From Zygaena filipendulae (lineage: Eukaryota > Arthropoda > Insecta > Lepidoptera > Zygaenidae), in assembly GCA_907165275.2 (NCBI GenBank), contig OU015650.1, positions 2,076,001 through 2,140,000 on the forward strand: a stretch of DNA of 64,000 nucleotides, in the 5' to 3' direction. This document shows positions 54,507-64,000 of the stretch, piece by piece. The translations under genes were made by a program, and so were the position numbers. A model generated the notes under the pieces. The model saw nothing but the letters and a program-made list of their open reading frames with translations, ran no database searches and was not told the DNA's origin. Each line of letters opens with the position of its first letter. Positions within the stretch are counted from its first letter, which is position 1.

Positions 54507-54559
54507 AAATCAAGGCCTTCGTAGTAGATAAAAGAAAAACCACAAGCTCAATGTGATAT

Positions 54560-54565
54560 AATAAA
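54560..54565 (+). terminator. Poly(A) signal AATAAA of the 52718 gene
   Basis: Located 54 bases after the stop in exon 3 and far from exon 2. This supports the third exon. Confidence 0.7.
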
Positions 54566-54674
54566 ACCTAGATTAATAAGACTTATACGTATAAATTTCG
54601 TTTGATATAATTGTTATGTACATGATGTATAAAATATATGTTTTAGCACATTAAAAGTTCATTTTATGTAATTA

Positions 54675-54780
54675 CCGACATCCGGAGTTTTAATCGCGTG
54701 ATTTCGAGAATCCATCAAGAACTCTTTGATGTACCGAGATAAAAAGTATTCTACTGTTCACACAGGACAGGAAGCTAGTT
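54675..54780 (-). repeat. Helitron-like fragment, worn
   Basis: AGTTTTAATCGCGTGATTTC to GAGATAAAAAGTATTC. A CTAG scrap lies at 54775. Confidence 0.45.
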
Positions 54781-54799
54781 AACATGCTAAGTTACCTAT

Positions 54800-56985
54800 A
54801 TCAAAATCCACACAGTAGCTTGGGCGTAGGTAATGCGGGTACAAATATACGAACTAACATATACAAGAATAATTCCAAAAACTAAAAAATGTCATTTTTT
54901 TTCAATGCACATGCGACATCACATCTATTTTATGTATGTCGGCATTTTGAATTTCCGAATTTTGAATGAACCTGTCTTCCTTATATTCTGTAAATCTATT
55001 TATATAGTTTGCCTAATTTATATTTATTAAACTTCCAACAAGACTATTATTGTAAGCCCACAATCAAGAGACGAACATAGATAGCAATCTAAACAATATT
55101 TAGCACACCACATAAATTGAGGTTTGCGATAGCACCAAAAAATTTAAAGATATAATTAACAAATGCTATAAAAAATGAGACTTCATACAGGGTTTCTATC
55201 ATTAATCGATTCTTGGGATCCACAAAAACACAGGTCAACTATGTTTTTGTATGTATGAAATCAGTTTTTGTTAAATGTCTGAACCATCATGTTCAAGGCT
55301 CAGGGTTCTGATTCACTATGACCGACTACATTTCTTGCAATGCACGTGCGCAAGAAAAGAAACCTGACACAGTTCCAAATGCTCTCGATGGCAATAAATC
55401 ACAAATTTGTATTTTATTGTGTTATAACGTATTTTTATCTACACTCATATCCTAAATTCAATTTAAGGAATTCAAATCAGTATTTTCATGACATACTCTA
55501 TGCATCTTAGTACGTAGTGATTATTTGCTCAGACCTTTTAAAAAGAAAATTACCATTTTCTTGTCTGCTAGTACATAATCCATGGTGGCACGGGCTGCAA
55601 GTGCTACAACACATACGCGACAGGTAGGATAGTGCTTGCTTGCTTTGCTGTTAATGTGATTTTTAAATAGGTAGTAGTTTTAAGTAGGTTAGTAGTGTAT
55701 TACTAGGTTCTTAAGTCTTAACCACTCATATGATACGATATTTTAAAACCTTGTAACTTGAGCTCAATTTTTAAACACGCTTCTATTTTGAGAGTTTTGT
55801 ATGCCAATTTCATAAACTACTATTTTGGAGTGAAACTTCTTTGCACTCGTGGGAAAAACAATTTCGTGGCGCATTATCGTAACGTTTTATGTTCAGTGTG
55901 GATCTGAGTCGATGTCGAGTGCTCTATACTATGTTTGCCAGTGTCAAGGAGGAGGCCAGTGTACAATTGTTTTAAGTAAGTACTTACCTACATTATACTA
56001 GCTTGTTGGCTAAGCTACGGTATATTTTCGTACGTACAGGGTGGTGCAGGATTCAAACGTGAACTTAAAAAGTAATTCGTCGCGATTCTTCTATCTCCAT
56101 ACGAAAATTTTATCATAGTCTATTCTATAATATTATGGTACAATCTTTCGCAAGTAATGTACCTAATTAGTTTAGCTACATTTAGTGTACACAAAAGTTT
56201 TTTTTATGTGCAGATGTGTTAAAAATTAATTTGCCATTTTACAACACATACCTACATTGTGCTGGGGCCCGCTACAATCTCTTTTATGTAGTGTCTCTCT
56301 GGTATCTCTGCAGTGTATATCCTTACATCGAGATTACACCGATTGTTATTTCGACTTTAATGGCAATAGTGTCCCATAGATAGCAGTTTTAAAAAGCGGC
56401 TAGCCATTTTGTAAGGCGACGTATGTTCAACTCGAGTGGACATACTGTGAAACTATTATGTATAGTTATAGTTGCACAGTATGTCCAGTCGAGTCATATT
56501 ATAAAGAGGAAAAATTTTAATCCTTTATTTGTTACGATTTAATACAGTATGACGAGGAAAGTTATGATTTTTTTGGAATGTTTGTTTTCAATAGATAAAA
56601 ATAGAAAATACTCGACCAATTTTAAATGTATACCACCAATATAGGTACCTACCCATCATCAACGTATCTTAAGAAATAAAGAACCTTTTACGGTTTTAAA
56701 ACTTGAGTGGATATTTATGGACTGTTTGCAATTTTTAATTCAACTGCTTATTACTTAATATAAATGTGAAAGTATTCAGAAACTTGTTTTGTGTGAATAT
56801 TACGCTTAAAAGGCTAAACTGATTCGTCGGATTCGTTACCTATACAGATAAAATATGGATTATGGTCTGGCTGGATACAAAGGATTACTTTTTAACTGGA
56901 AAAAAATCAATTTGAATATAGAAGTATTCTTCTTTAACATCGTATCGTACAAACTTTTAAGTACAATACTAAATTTAGTTGTTCT
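54800..56985. other. No supported gene
   Basis: AT-rich. ATTCACTATGACCGAC at 55311 is one end of the 7702-type MITE. A hairpin lies at 56430-56494. No coding region is supported. Confidence 0.5.
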
Positions 56986-56989
56986 AAAT

Positions 56990-57150
56990 CTTCTTTATAA
57001 ATATAAATGAATGTTTGTATGTCTGTCCTCTATGCGTTTCGAAACCATTGGTCCGATTGTGATGAAACTTTGGCGGGTTGTTCTGCATGCGTCCGCAAAG
57101 GTTCCTGATCCCAAAACTCACGCGGGTGAAACCGCGGGGCACAGCTAGTC
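56990..57150 (+). repeat. Helitron-like element, TCCGATTGTGATG subtype
   Basis: CTTTATAAATATAAATGAAT start, CACGCGGGTGAAACCGCGGG hairpin and CAGCTAG end. It is followed with no gap by the next copy, so CTAG of one touches TCCTACTAAT of the next. Confidence 0.78.
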
Positions 57151-57326
57151 CTACTAATATTATAAATGTGAAAGTGTGGATGTTTGGATAATTATAACTC
57201 AATCCGCAAAAACGGCTGAACGGATTCGGATGAAATTTGGCATGCACGTCGTCAGGGGTACAGAGAAGGAAATAGGGTACTTTTATCCCAGAATTCCTCA
57301 GGTGAAACCGCGGGGCTGTGCTAGTA
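57151..57326 (+). repeat. Helitron-like element, shortened 3' end
   Basis: TCCTACTAATATTATAAATG start. The 3' half jumps from TTCCTC to AGGTGAAACCGCGGGG, skipping one hairpin arm, and ends TGTGCTAG. Confidence 0.78.
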
Positions 57327-57389
57327 GCTAGTATTATAGAAAAATAAGATATTTTAAGACAAATAAACATATTAATTATGTGTTAGGTA

Positions 57390-57815
57390 ATAAATTAAGC
57401 TGTTCCACGCGGTTTCACCTGGGCCGTCTGAGTAGGTAAATAAAGAAAGAAAAATATTATTTTATCTGTATCTATGCCGAATTTCGCTCAAAATGTGTAT
57501 GCGCGATTGAGTATACCTATCTAACAAACATCCAATCATATTCATATAATATTTATTATACATATTATTGTCTTTATACCACATACTTAGCAATACCTAT
57601 GCATATTTCAAATCCAACTGGTTCCGCGTTTTTTCGCCCTTCGGAGTTCCCGCGAAAATTCCGGGCTAAAAAGTACTCCATGTCCTTTTCTGTAGCTATA
57701 TCTGGCATCGCATATGCAAAATTTCATGATGATCGGTGCAGTAATTAATACGTGAAAACGTACCTAACGTGCCTATAACAAAATATAGAAAAACTCAGAT
57801 TCGCACTTTTAACTG
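57390..57815 (-). repeat. Two Helitron-like copies, worn
   Basis: AGCTGTTCCACGCGGTTTCA at 57399 begins one short copy. CTGGTTCCGCGTTTTTTCGC at 57618 begins a second, which runs to TTCATGATGATCGGTGCAG and ATACGTGAAAACGT. Confidence 0.65.
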
Positions 57816-57819
57816 AGTT

Positions 57820-58150
57820 AGAAGAACCTACTTAAGTTGATAGACTGACGTAAATAAGGCATAATTACATAGGCAGGTATGAATTTTTAAAACAAACTTA
57901 TTTTGTTCACGCAAATCTTAGTAGGTGCATGGAAACCTACTTAAGTACCTATGTATTTTTTATGTTTTCATTAAATTACCCGAATAACGTGGGTAAGTGC
58001 CTATTACCCTGTCAGTGGTTTCCCAATTCCTTTTGTGTGCCCATCACACCGTGACACCAAAAATATGGCGCTCCGACAACGACCGTGACACGTTTGATGC
58101 GTTAATTTGACGCAGCATGACCATCCTGCTTGGCGTATTACAGAAGAATG
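57820..58150. other. No gene seen
   Basis: AT-rich upstream region of the 58198 gene. Confidence 0.45.
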
Positions 58151-58157
58151 TATAAAA
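58151..58157 (+). promoter_or_regulatory. TATA box of the 58198 gene
   Basis: TATAAAA lies 47 bases before the start codon. Confidence 0.7.
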
Positions 58158-58197
58158 TGGACGCATGATGACAATCGGATCGTATTTTGTGGACAAA

Positions 58198-59432
58198 ATG
58201 GACAGGGCCGTTGTGTTTGCCGCGTTTTTCCTAGTTTTCGTCGATCTCAACGCTTGTCATGATATTTCTGGTGAGTTATGCCGATTGTTTCGGTATAGAT
58301 ACTTTTTAAAATCAACGGAATAAATTATTTATCAGCTACGAAGTAGGTGTATTTTTTAAATATGACTAGGTATACTACAGTTTTAGTTTTACAAAATCGA
58401 CCCCTAGACTCCTTTGAGCTTTTTCGCTATTACCCATAGTAGGTAACGGATTTGGCCATCCACGATTGGGTTCTTGAAAAATTAATTGATTGTATTATTT
58501 TCCTTTTCAATGAGTACCTTTTAGCTAAACAATAACATAACATACTTATGTTAAGCTAATAAAAGCGTGTTAATAAACTTTTATGTAACTATAATATTAG
58601 TATCCCCAGTGCTGCAAAGGATGAGGCGCGGTTATAGTAATAGCGGATACGGCGGCGGAGATCGAGGTGGGTACGACGACACATATGGACGCGGGAGCGA
58701 CGAGCGGGATGCCAGTGTCAGCGGGGAAAACAACGGGTGCAGTAATGAAGGCAGAAGGTAGGCAGGGACAATCATAACTTAATATTATATGAAATTAACA
58801 AGAAAAATCTAGGTATAAGTAGAAAAAACACAAAAAACTTTTAAGTATGAGGTAAAGAAAAAAATTAATGTTAAAATTGTGCTTTCGTAATGTCCTATAA
58901 TGACATGCAAAAATAATTTACTAATAATAATAGGTACTGACTCATATTATATTTATGCAGTGAGTTTGTTTGTTTATTTGTTTTTGTATTATGTTACGCT
59001 TTAACTACTTAACTAATCATCATGATTTTGCATACATGTTGTGAAAAAATATTATTCTGGAATTACAGTGAGAACTCCGAAATTAACGCCGGTGAAACAG
59101 CGATTACAGCAAGTTTTATTATAATTCATTGTTCAGTTATTTTTATTATTTTATTATTCATATTCTTAGATTTTTGTGTATTCTCTATACTTAGTGAGTT
59201 CAAACGTCGGCTACATACTAAGAACCTAAGTATATTGATCTACCTCTTGCATATATCTTTTAAAAGTTATTTCTTTGGGCTATTATTTAATTTCGTTCTT
59301 GGCAGTGGCAGCCAGGAGCTGGCCTACTCGCGAGATGGTCGTTTGTCAGATGGGTACCGGCGTGGCGGGCGCTCTTTTGTCACATCGTCCGCCTCCGCTT
59401 CCGCCTCTGCCGGTTCTTACAAACTGCCCTAA
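58198..59432 (+). CDS. Small secreted pro-protein with RMRR site and Ala/Ser tail (115 aa)
   Basis: Exons 58198-58270, 58610-58757 and 59306-59432. Intron 1 is phase 1 (TTCTG|GTGAGT ... CCCCAG|TGCT). Intron 2 is phase 2 (AGAAG|GTAGGC ... TTGGCAG|TGGC). The joined frame is open throughout. Residues 1-20 look like a signal peptide (MDRAVVFAAFFLVFVDLNAC). RMRR at 28-31 marks a likely furin cut. The mature part starts GYSNSGYGGGDRGGYDD, contains charged RGSDERDASVSGENN and one cysteine, then GSQELAYSRDGRLSDG. It ends SSASASASAGSYKLP, a tail resembling those of the 32480 and 52718 genes. If intron 2 is retained the protein stops at EGRR and loses the tail. A second acceptor 9 bases upstream (58600) would insert three residues. 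No canonical poly(A) hexamer is seen nearby. Confidence 0.8.
58970..59110 (+). repeat. Helitron-like element in intron 2 of the 58198 gene
   Basis: GTGAGTTTGTTTGTTTATTT to AATTAACGCCGGTGAAACAG. Both outer ends are eroded. Confidence 0.65.
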
Positions 59433-59633
59433 CGACGCAGACCGGTTACTTGTATTGTCATTGATTTCTAATTGTTTGTTATAAAATGTTATATCATCTC
59501 TTAAACAGTATTTTATAACCCTACATTGCAATTTCAACCTTACACACTGGAGGTAAAGTCTAAATCACAATGAACGAAACTTGAATTTAAGCCTATAGGG
59601 TTTAGGAGATGGTGTAATGTGGACTGGACCCTC

Positions 59634-59864
59634 ATTCACTATGACCACAATACGCCGCGCTACAAGACCGCCCCACAAAAATTGTTACTCCCGTGCCGAA
59701 GAGGTTTCACAAAAAAAATACATAGACAATTTGTCATACCTATAGGAAACAAGAAAGTACCTAATTATTATTTGTAATTTATTGCCACCTAAGTAAATAG
59801 AATGTTTAGAAGCGTTATGGCACGCGCGTTATATGAACGAGGAATGATGTCGGTCATAGTGAAT
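59634..59864. mobile_element. MITE of the 7702 family
   Basis: ATTCACTATGACC and its reverse complement GGTCATAGTGAAT bound about 230 bp located 200 bp after the 58198 gene. The centre differs from the 7702 copy. Confidence 0.72.
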
Positions 59865-59869
59865 CGACC

Positions 59870-60735
59870 CAGGTCAAATACAAGGAAAAATATTGGCTAC
59901 ATAGAATGTGTATCTATTAAAATTTATTATTATACCACCTCTGTTTATTTTATTTTCTATTTTGTTATTAAAGTTGTAACTTCCGTTCGCGCGTTTGTGA
60001 AGTTTCACATTTTGTAACGGGTGTAACGGGTTGTTTCGGGAAATGATAATGATCTAAGCTTCTTTGTCATTCCCCAGATTCTTTCTGATTCTGATGTATT
60101 GCACAAAGTTAAAGTGGGAGAGTAAAAAAAACTATACTGTTTAGACCAGATTGGTTTATTTAATTAATAAATCCTGCTTAAGGTTAGTCACGCAAAGAAT
60201 AAACGTTACATAGGTATATGTTAAATAATAGGGCCAAGTTTTTCCCACTTTTGGGCTGGAAAAAAGTTTCGACTCTTTCTATTGTGATCATAGATAATCA
60301 TGGCCAAACACAGTGGATTCTCTTCGACCAAGGCCTTTCATATAAAACATTCTGCCACATAAGTAAGTATTTTTATCTGTTTTGGTGAGTATTAAGTTTT
60401 AAAATTTCGTATGTAGCGACCTGTAACTGTTTTGGTGAGTACCTATAAAGTTTTAAAATTTCGTATGTAACAACAAAATGCATGCATAATGCCTGTAATA
60501 ATCCGCAAAAAATTTTTTTTTAAACGAAAGTTAGGTAATAAACGTGATAGAAACTAATCATGCATATTATTACAGACGACAAGATTTTTGTTTTGTTCAT
60601 GGGTAGGTACCTATTTGCATAGGTAACTACTGAACACCCTGAAGTGCTATCGTATCTACTTTTGAACTGTACCGAACCACAACAGACTGAAATGGCACCG
60701 ATTCCGGATGCGCCAGCGAACACCACAACAGATTA
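59870..60735. other. No gene; one small tandem duplication
   Basis: CTGTTTTGGTGAGTA to TTTCGTATGTA occurs twice in a row at 60377-60420 and 60427-60472. The rest is AT-rich. Confidence 0.5.
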
Positions 60736-60736
60736 A

Positions 60737-60890
60737 TTATATAGAACTATTCCCCGCGGTAGCTACACCCGCAGAGATCCGGAGTTTCAGCAGTTCCAGG
60801 TTAAAAAAAAAACCGATGTCGCTATGCAAAATTTCATGAAGATGATAAAAATTTTATGATCGGTGTGTACATAAAAACATTAGGTGGGTA
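60737..60890 (-). repeat. Helitron-like element, worn
   Basis: CTATTCCCCGCGGTAGCTAC to GCAAAATTTCATGAAGATGA. Confidence 0.62.
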
Positions 60891-60894
60891 TACC

Positions 60895-61485
60895 TAATAT
60901 GCGTTATAGCTAACAACAATGCATTGACTAAAACTTGGCGAGACGTTTTCGCCGGAATAAGTATTTACGATGATAATTAAATTGAACAATGAGTCGATTC
61001 TGATAATTCTGTTTATATTCATCAAACGTCGACTGGTAAAATTATGAAGATATTATTTTGCAGTTTCTACGCACATAATAAATAGGTACCTACAGGCTCT
61101 GCTAAATAAAATGAACCTCCAATTAACACAAGGATCTAAAAGCAATACGAACTAAATAAACTTGGAGTAATTTAAAAATGTTTATTAATATTTATATAGG
61201 GATAATAACAACCATTATTTTATCACGTCACTTGATAATACCTAGTATAATAAACGTGCTAGGCTACTATGTCACAGTCTAATCTTACTTACATCTAAGT
61301 AATAACATAAATTATTGTAAATAGATATCTCTTATTATAATTTATTATAATAACAGCACGATATACTAAACAAAGCGCATTGGATTGTGGAATCTTCGAT
61401 TATCACTATGGTTTCATTATCTTAGTTAGTTAGGTATAGTCTTGTATCTGAAACCAATTAATAAATCTCATTATAATAGTATAAT
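60895..61485. other. No gene seen
   Basis: AT-rich. It may contain the 3' end of the minus-strand 62451-63877 gene if that gene has a further non-coding exon; none could be identified. Confidence 0.4.
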
Positions 61486-61489
61486 ATTA

Positions 61490-61686
61490 CTAGCTACGCC
61501 CCGCGGTTTCACCCGCGTGAGTTTCGGAATTCCCGCAGGAACTCCCTTTAGGGGGATGAAAAATAGAATATGTTGTCCGATTCTCAGACCTACTGAGTAT
61601 GCATATAAAATTTCATGAGAATCGGTCAAGCCGTTTCGGAGGAGTATGGGAACGAACATTGTGACACGAGAATTTTATATATTAGA
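61490..61686 (-). repeat. Helitron-like element, TTCGGAATTCCCGCAGG subtype
   Basis: CTAGCTACGCCCCGCGG to TTTTATATATTAGAT. It is a close relative of 6045-6245. Confidence 0.8.
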
Positions 61687-61849
61687 TAATATTTATAATA
61701 GTATCTACCTGGGTAGATATATGTCCCTACGACTGGTTTTATAATCTTTGGTACGACTCTACACATAAAGCTATGGGACGGATAGATAGTTACAAAATAT
61801 CTGCATAGTACAATACGTTGTCAATGGTACAGAAGAATATGACTTAGGG

Positions 61850-62070
61850 TAAGGGTAGGTACTTTTAATTCTGGAATTCCCACCAAAACGTCGAAGTCAA
61901 CGTTGGTGAAACCGAATGGAACAGCCAGTGTCGCGATAATTTCGGAGTTCCTACCGGAATTTCGGGATGAAATTTACTTTATGTACCTATGTCCTCCTTT
62001 TGTTTTCCCCTGAAAACGTGTATGCAAATTTTCATGATGATCGGTTGAGTAAGTAGTTTAGGCGGAAAAA
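61850..62070. repeat. Two Helitron-like fragments, tail to tail
   Basis: A forward end (TTCTGGAATTCCCACC to GGAACAGCCAG, to about 61928) meets a reverse body (GATAATTTCGGAGTTCC to TTTTCATGATGATCGGTTG). Confidence 0.65.
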
Positions 62071-62345
62071 CTAAAAAACTAAAAATAAAAAGCTAAAAAT
62101 AACAAAATACCGATTTAATCCGAAAGACAAAAACACACGTAATATTATTATTGGTTTGTGCTACCACTAATCGGTTTGAATTCGGTGACAAGCCCGCTGG
62201 TGTCTGCTCACTTGGGTTGTCCTGATCACGAAGAGCTGGTGGCGGGAGTTGACTTAGCCCATCTATCCCCTCCATATTTGGCTTGTCACCGACTAGAACA
62301 CTACTAACATAGAACCTCCTCCTTTTTGGAAGTCGGTTAAAAAGT
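62070..62345. mobile_element. Half copy of the 49194-type palindromic MITE
   Basis: Left arm and centre (AAAAAGCTAAAAATAACAAA to TTTGGCTTGTCACCGACT) are kept. The right arm is missing and the repeat end CTCCTTTTTGGAAGTCGG follows directly at about 62321. Confidence 0.8.
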
Positions 62346-62450
62346 AACATATCAACAGACAGAGTTACTTTCATATTGTACTCGTAACCTATGGATTTAT
62401 AGCGGGTGGCGTCAGGATCACTAGGTAAATCAAATGTGAAACTTACTCCT

Positions 62451-63877
62451 TCACCCCTGACCCACCCCCCCGGAGACGGAGCTGGCGCTGGCTTGTGACT
62501 TGGAGAACGACTGCGAATTGCCGTATCCCGGGTAGCCGAACCCGCCATGACCGACCCCCCCGAGACCGCCGTGGCCTCCCAGCCCTCCGTAACCGCCGCC
62601 GCCGAGCCCTCCTCCATATCCGCCGAGTCCTCCATCGTAATGCCGTTTAGCACGATCTCCTGTTTAGAAGAGGTTATCTTAAGGCTTTTCACAGTAGTAA
62701 TGTTACAGGGGCTGCCCTCAAGAAATATCACAATTCACAAACAGATTTTTATTTTAATTTCCGTGTTTTTATGCGCATCACGCAAAAAACCTATAACTTT
62801 TCACAAATTCGCAGGCACAAATCTCCATGCGCATGTAATACATATTAAAGTATCTATACTTCTATACTAATATTATAAAGAGCAAAAATTTGTGAGTTTG
62901 TGACGTTGTAGGGGATAATCTCTGGATCTACTAAACCGGTTTCGAAAATTATTTAATTTATAGGAAGCTACAGTGATCCTGAGTGTCATAGGGTACTTTT
63001 TAATCTGAAATTTCCGCGGGAACTGAATTTGCCGCGGGTAAAACCACGGGGGAACAGCTATCTCTGGATCTACTGAACCGATTTTGAAAATTCTTTCACC
63101 TATAGGAAGCTACAGTGATTTTGAGTGACATAGGGTACTTTTTATCGTGGAATTCCTGCGGGAACTTCGGAGTTCGTGAGTTCGTGTGTTTGTGAGATTG
63201 TAGGGGGAAATATCTGGATCTACTGAACCGATTTTAAAAATTCTTTAACTTATAAGAAGCTACAGTGATCCTGAGTGACATAGGGTACTTTATATCCCGG
63301 AATTCCCACGGAAACTCCAGAGTTTGTGAGGTTGTTATCTATGGATCTACTTATTATAGATAAGAAACTAAAGTGATTCTGAGTGACATAGGGTACTTTG
63401 TATCCCGGAATTCCGGCGGGAACTCCGAAATTACCGCGGGTGAAACCGCGGGGGTCAGCTAGTATAAGAATAAAATTAGAAGCGCATGGATCGCAACTAG
63501 TAGGTAGTTATATACTACCATGGACACTGTTCATACCCTTTCTGGAAACAGTGATGCCATAAAAACGAGAGACGTTGAAGCTGCAAGAAGCAAGATTGCA
63601 GTTCAGCATTCATGATGGATCATCAAAACTGGTTCTATTTTCAACCTAATTTCAGTTTTTTTTAATTTAGGTCTAACCTAAAGGGAATTTTTAACAGATT
63701 ATGATCAAATTGCTTACTCGTCTTTAATCCATACTACAACTCTGTTCAATTTTTGAACTTAATCACCCGAGCGTTGGAAAATCGGCTCTGACAAAAGACA
63801 CAATGGCACTCACCCGGTGCTGCTATGCTGGAGGCTAGTAAAACTGCAAATATCACGTAGGCCACCATACTTGCCAT
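62451..63877 (-). CDS. Small secreted Gly-rich pro-protein with AKR site (90 aa)
   Basis: Minus strand, exons 63877-63814 and 62659-62451, phase-1 intron (CACCGG|GTGAGT ... TAAACAG|GAGA). Signal peptide MASMVAYVIFAVLLASSIAA; an in-frame second ATG three codons on is a possible alternative start. GDRAKR follows (residues 22-27), a dibasic cut site. The mature chain is HYDGGLGGYGGGLGGGG, then GHGGFGYPGYGNSQS. The tail is SFSKSQASASSVSGG, of the same Ala/Ser style as the 32480, 52718 and 58198 genes, ending GVGQG. At the stop, GGG TGA could also be a phase-2 donor (GG|GTGAAG). Eight bases beyond the stop lies GGA|GTAAGT, a strong donor, and no poly(A) hexamer follows closely. A further exon is therefore likely, either in the 3' UTR or coding one or two extra residues. 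The only minus-strand member of the set. Confidence 0.83.
62866..63462 (+). repeat. Helitron-like element with four internal repeats
   Basis: CTAATATTATAAAGAGCAAA start and CCGCGGGTGAAACCGCGGGG to CAGCTAG end. The body (TCTGGATCTACTRAACCGRT ... GGGTACTTT) occurs four times, starting near 62920, 63060, 63210 and 63335. It lies in the intron of the minus-strand gene. Confidence 0.82.
63463..63813. other. Rest of the intron of the minus-strand gene
   Basis: No repeat or exon recognised. Confidence 0.5.
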
Positions 63878-63927
63878 GGCTGATGTGTATGTTCCCGTCG
63901 ACTGTAGCGATGTGGTTGGATGTCACC

Positions 63928-63935
63928 AATATATA
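63928..63935 (-). promoter_or_regulatory. TATA box of the minus-strand gene
   Basis: TATATATT on the - strand, about 50-58 bases before the ATG at 63877. An initiator-like ACAGTC lies about 30 bases on. Confidence 0.65.
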
Positions 63936-64000
63936 CGCCGCCGGAGTCATGCTCGAAACGGGCCAGTCATCCCGATTTGTTTACGCCAAATTGAACTATT

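Noticed and set aside
62093..62731. Long open frame on the - strand (212 codons)
   Set aside because: It overlaps exon 2 of the 62451-63877 gene in another frame and runs on through a MITE. The spliced Gly-rich frame has a signal peptide, consensus splice sites and a family-type tail.

Overview
The window looks like a piece of a moth or butterfly (Lepidoptera) nuclear genome. It is AT-rich and full of short transposable elements. The commonest is a 100-230 bp repeat of the type found throughout lepidopteran genomes; one end is rich in CCGCGG and stops at CTAG, the other starts with TCCTACTAATATT. The genes are intron-containing and most have a TATA box. I saw no bacterial-style genes, rRNA, tRNA or CRISPR.

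I support nine small protein-coding genes, eight on the + strand and one on the - strand: 2568-3347, 3972-5591, 7586-12655, 26891-27914, 32480-34871, 40806-43290, 52718-54506, 58198-59432 and 62451-63877 (-). All nine share one plan. A first coding exon of 17-34 codons carries a signal peptide, followed by a phase-1 intron and then the mature part. Seven mature parts are rich in glycine, often with Ala/Ser/Tyr/His; the 7586 gene encodes an 83-residue peptide, and the 26891 gene a Tyr/Pro- and Lys/Glu-containing protein. Six genes have a basic Arg-rich site (RVRR, RMRR, AKR or IRR) just after the first intron, as expected of pro-peptides trimmed by a furin-like protease. Four share Ala/Ser-alternating tails. 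Eight of the nine have a TATA box close upstream; the 7586 gene instead has a CpG-rich, TATA-less first exon. The set reads as a local family of secreted structural or defence-type proteins (cuticle, silk/cocoon, eggshell or antimicrobial). The sequence alone does not say which.

Several genes have a second, phase-2 intron near the C-terminus. There the canonical donor (GTRAG) itself makes an in-frame stop, so retaining the intron ends the protein at once.

Most of the rest is transposon debris. The notable items are: a ~3.15 kb near-complete palindrome (about 19155-22310) holding a decayed gene; tiny 21-32 bp hairpin insertions with perfect 8-bp target duplications (1620, 7054, 8226, and a worn copy at 14639) that share ends with a 241-bp element at 43653; several inverted-repeat (MITE) families, one with five copies; a mariner-type transposase pseudogene (43975-44647, -); a 1 kb element with GGGCAAAG ends (9233-10257); and a GCC-repeat palindrome (14838-15060). 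The longest gene-free stretches (about 12.7-26.8 kb and 43.3-52.7 kb) contain only such material or nothing recognisable.
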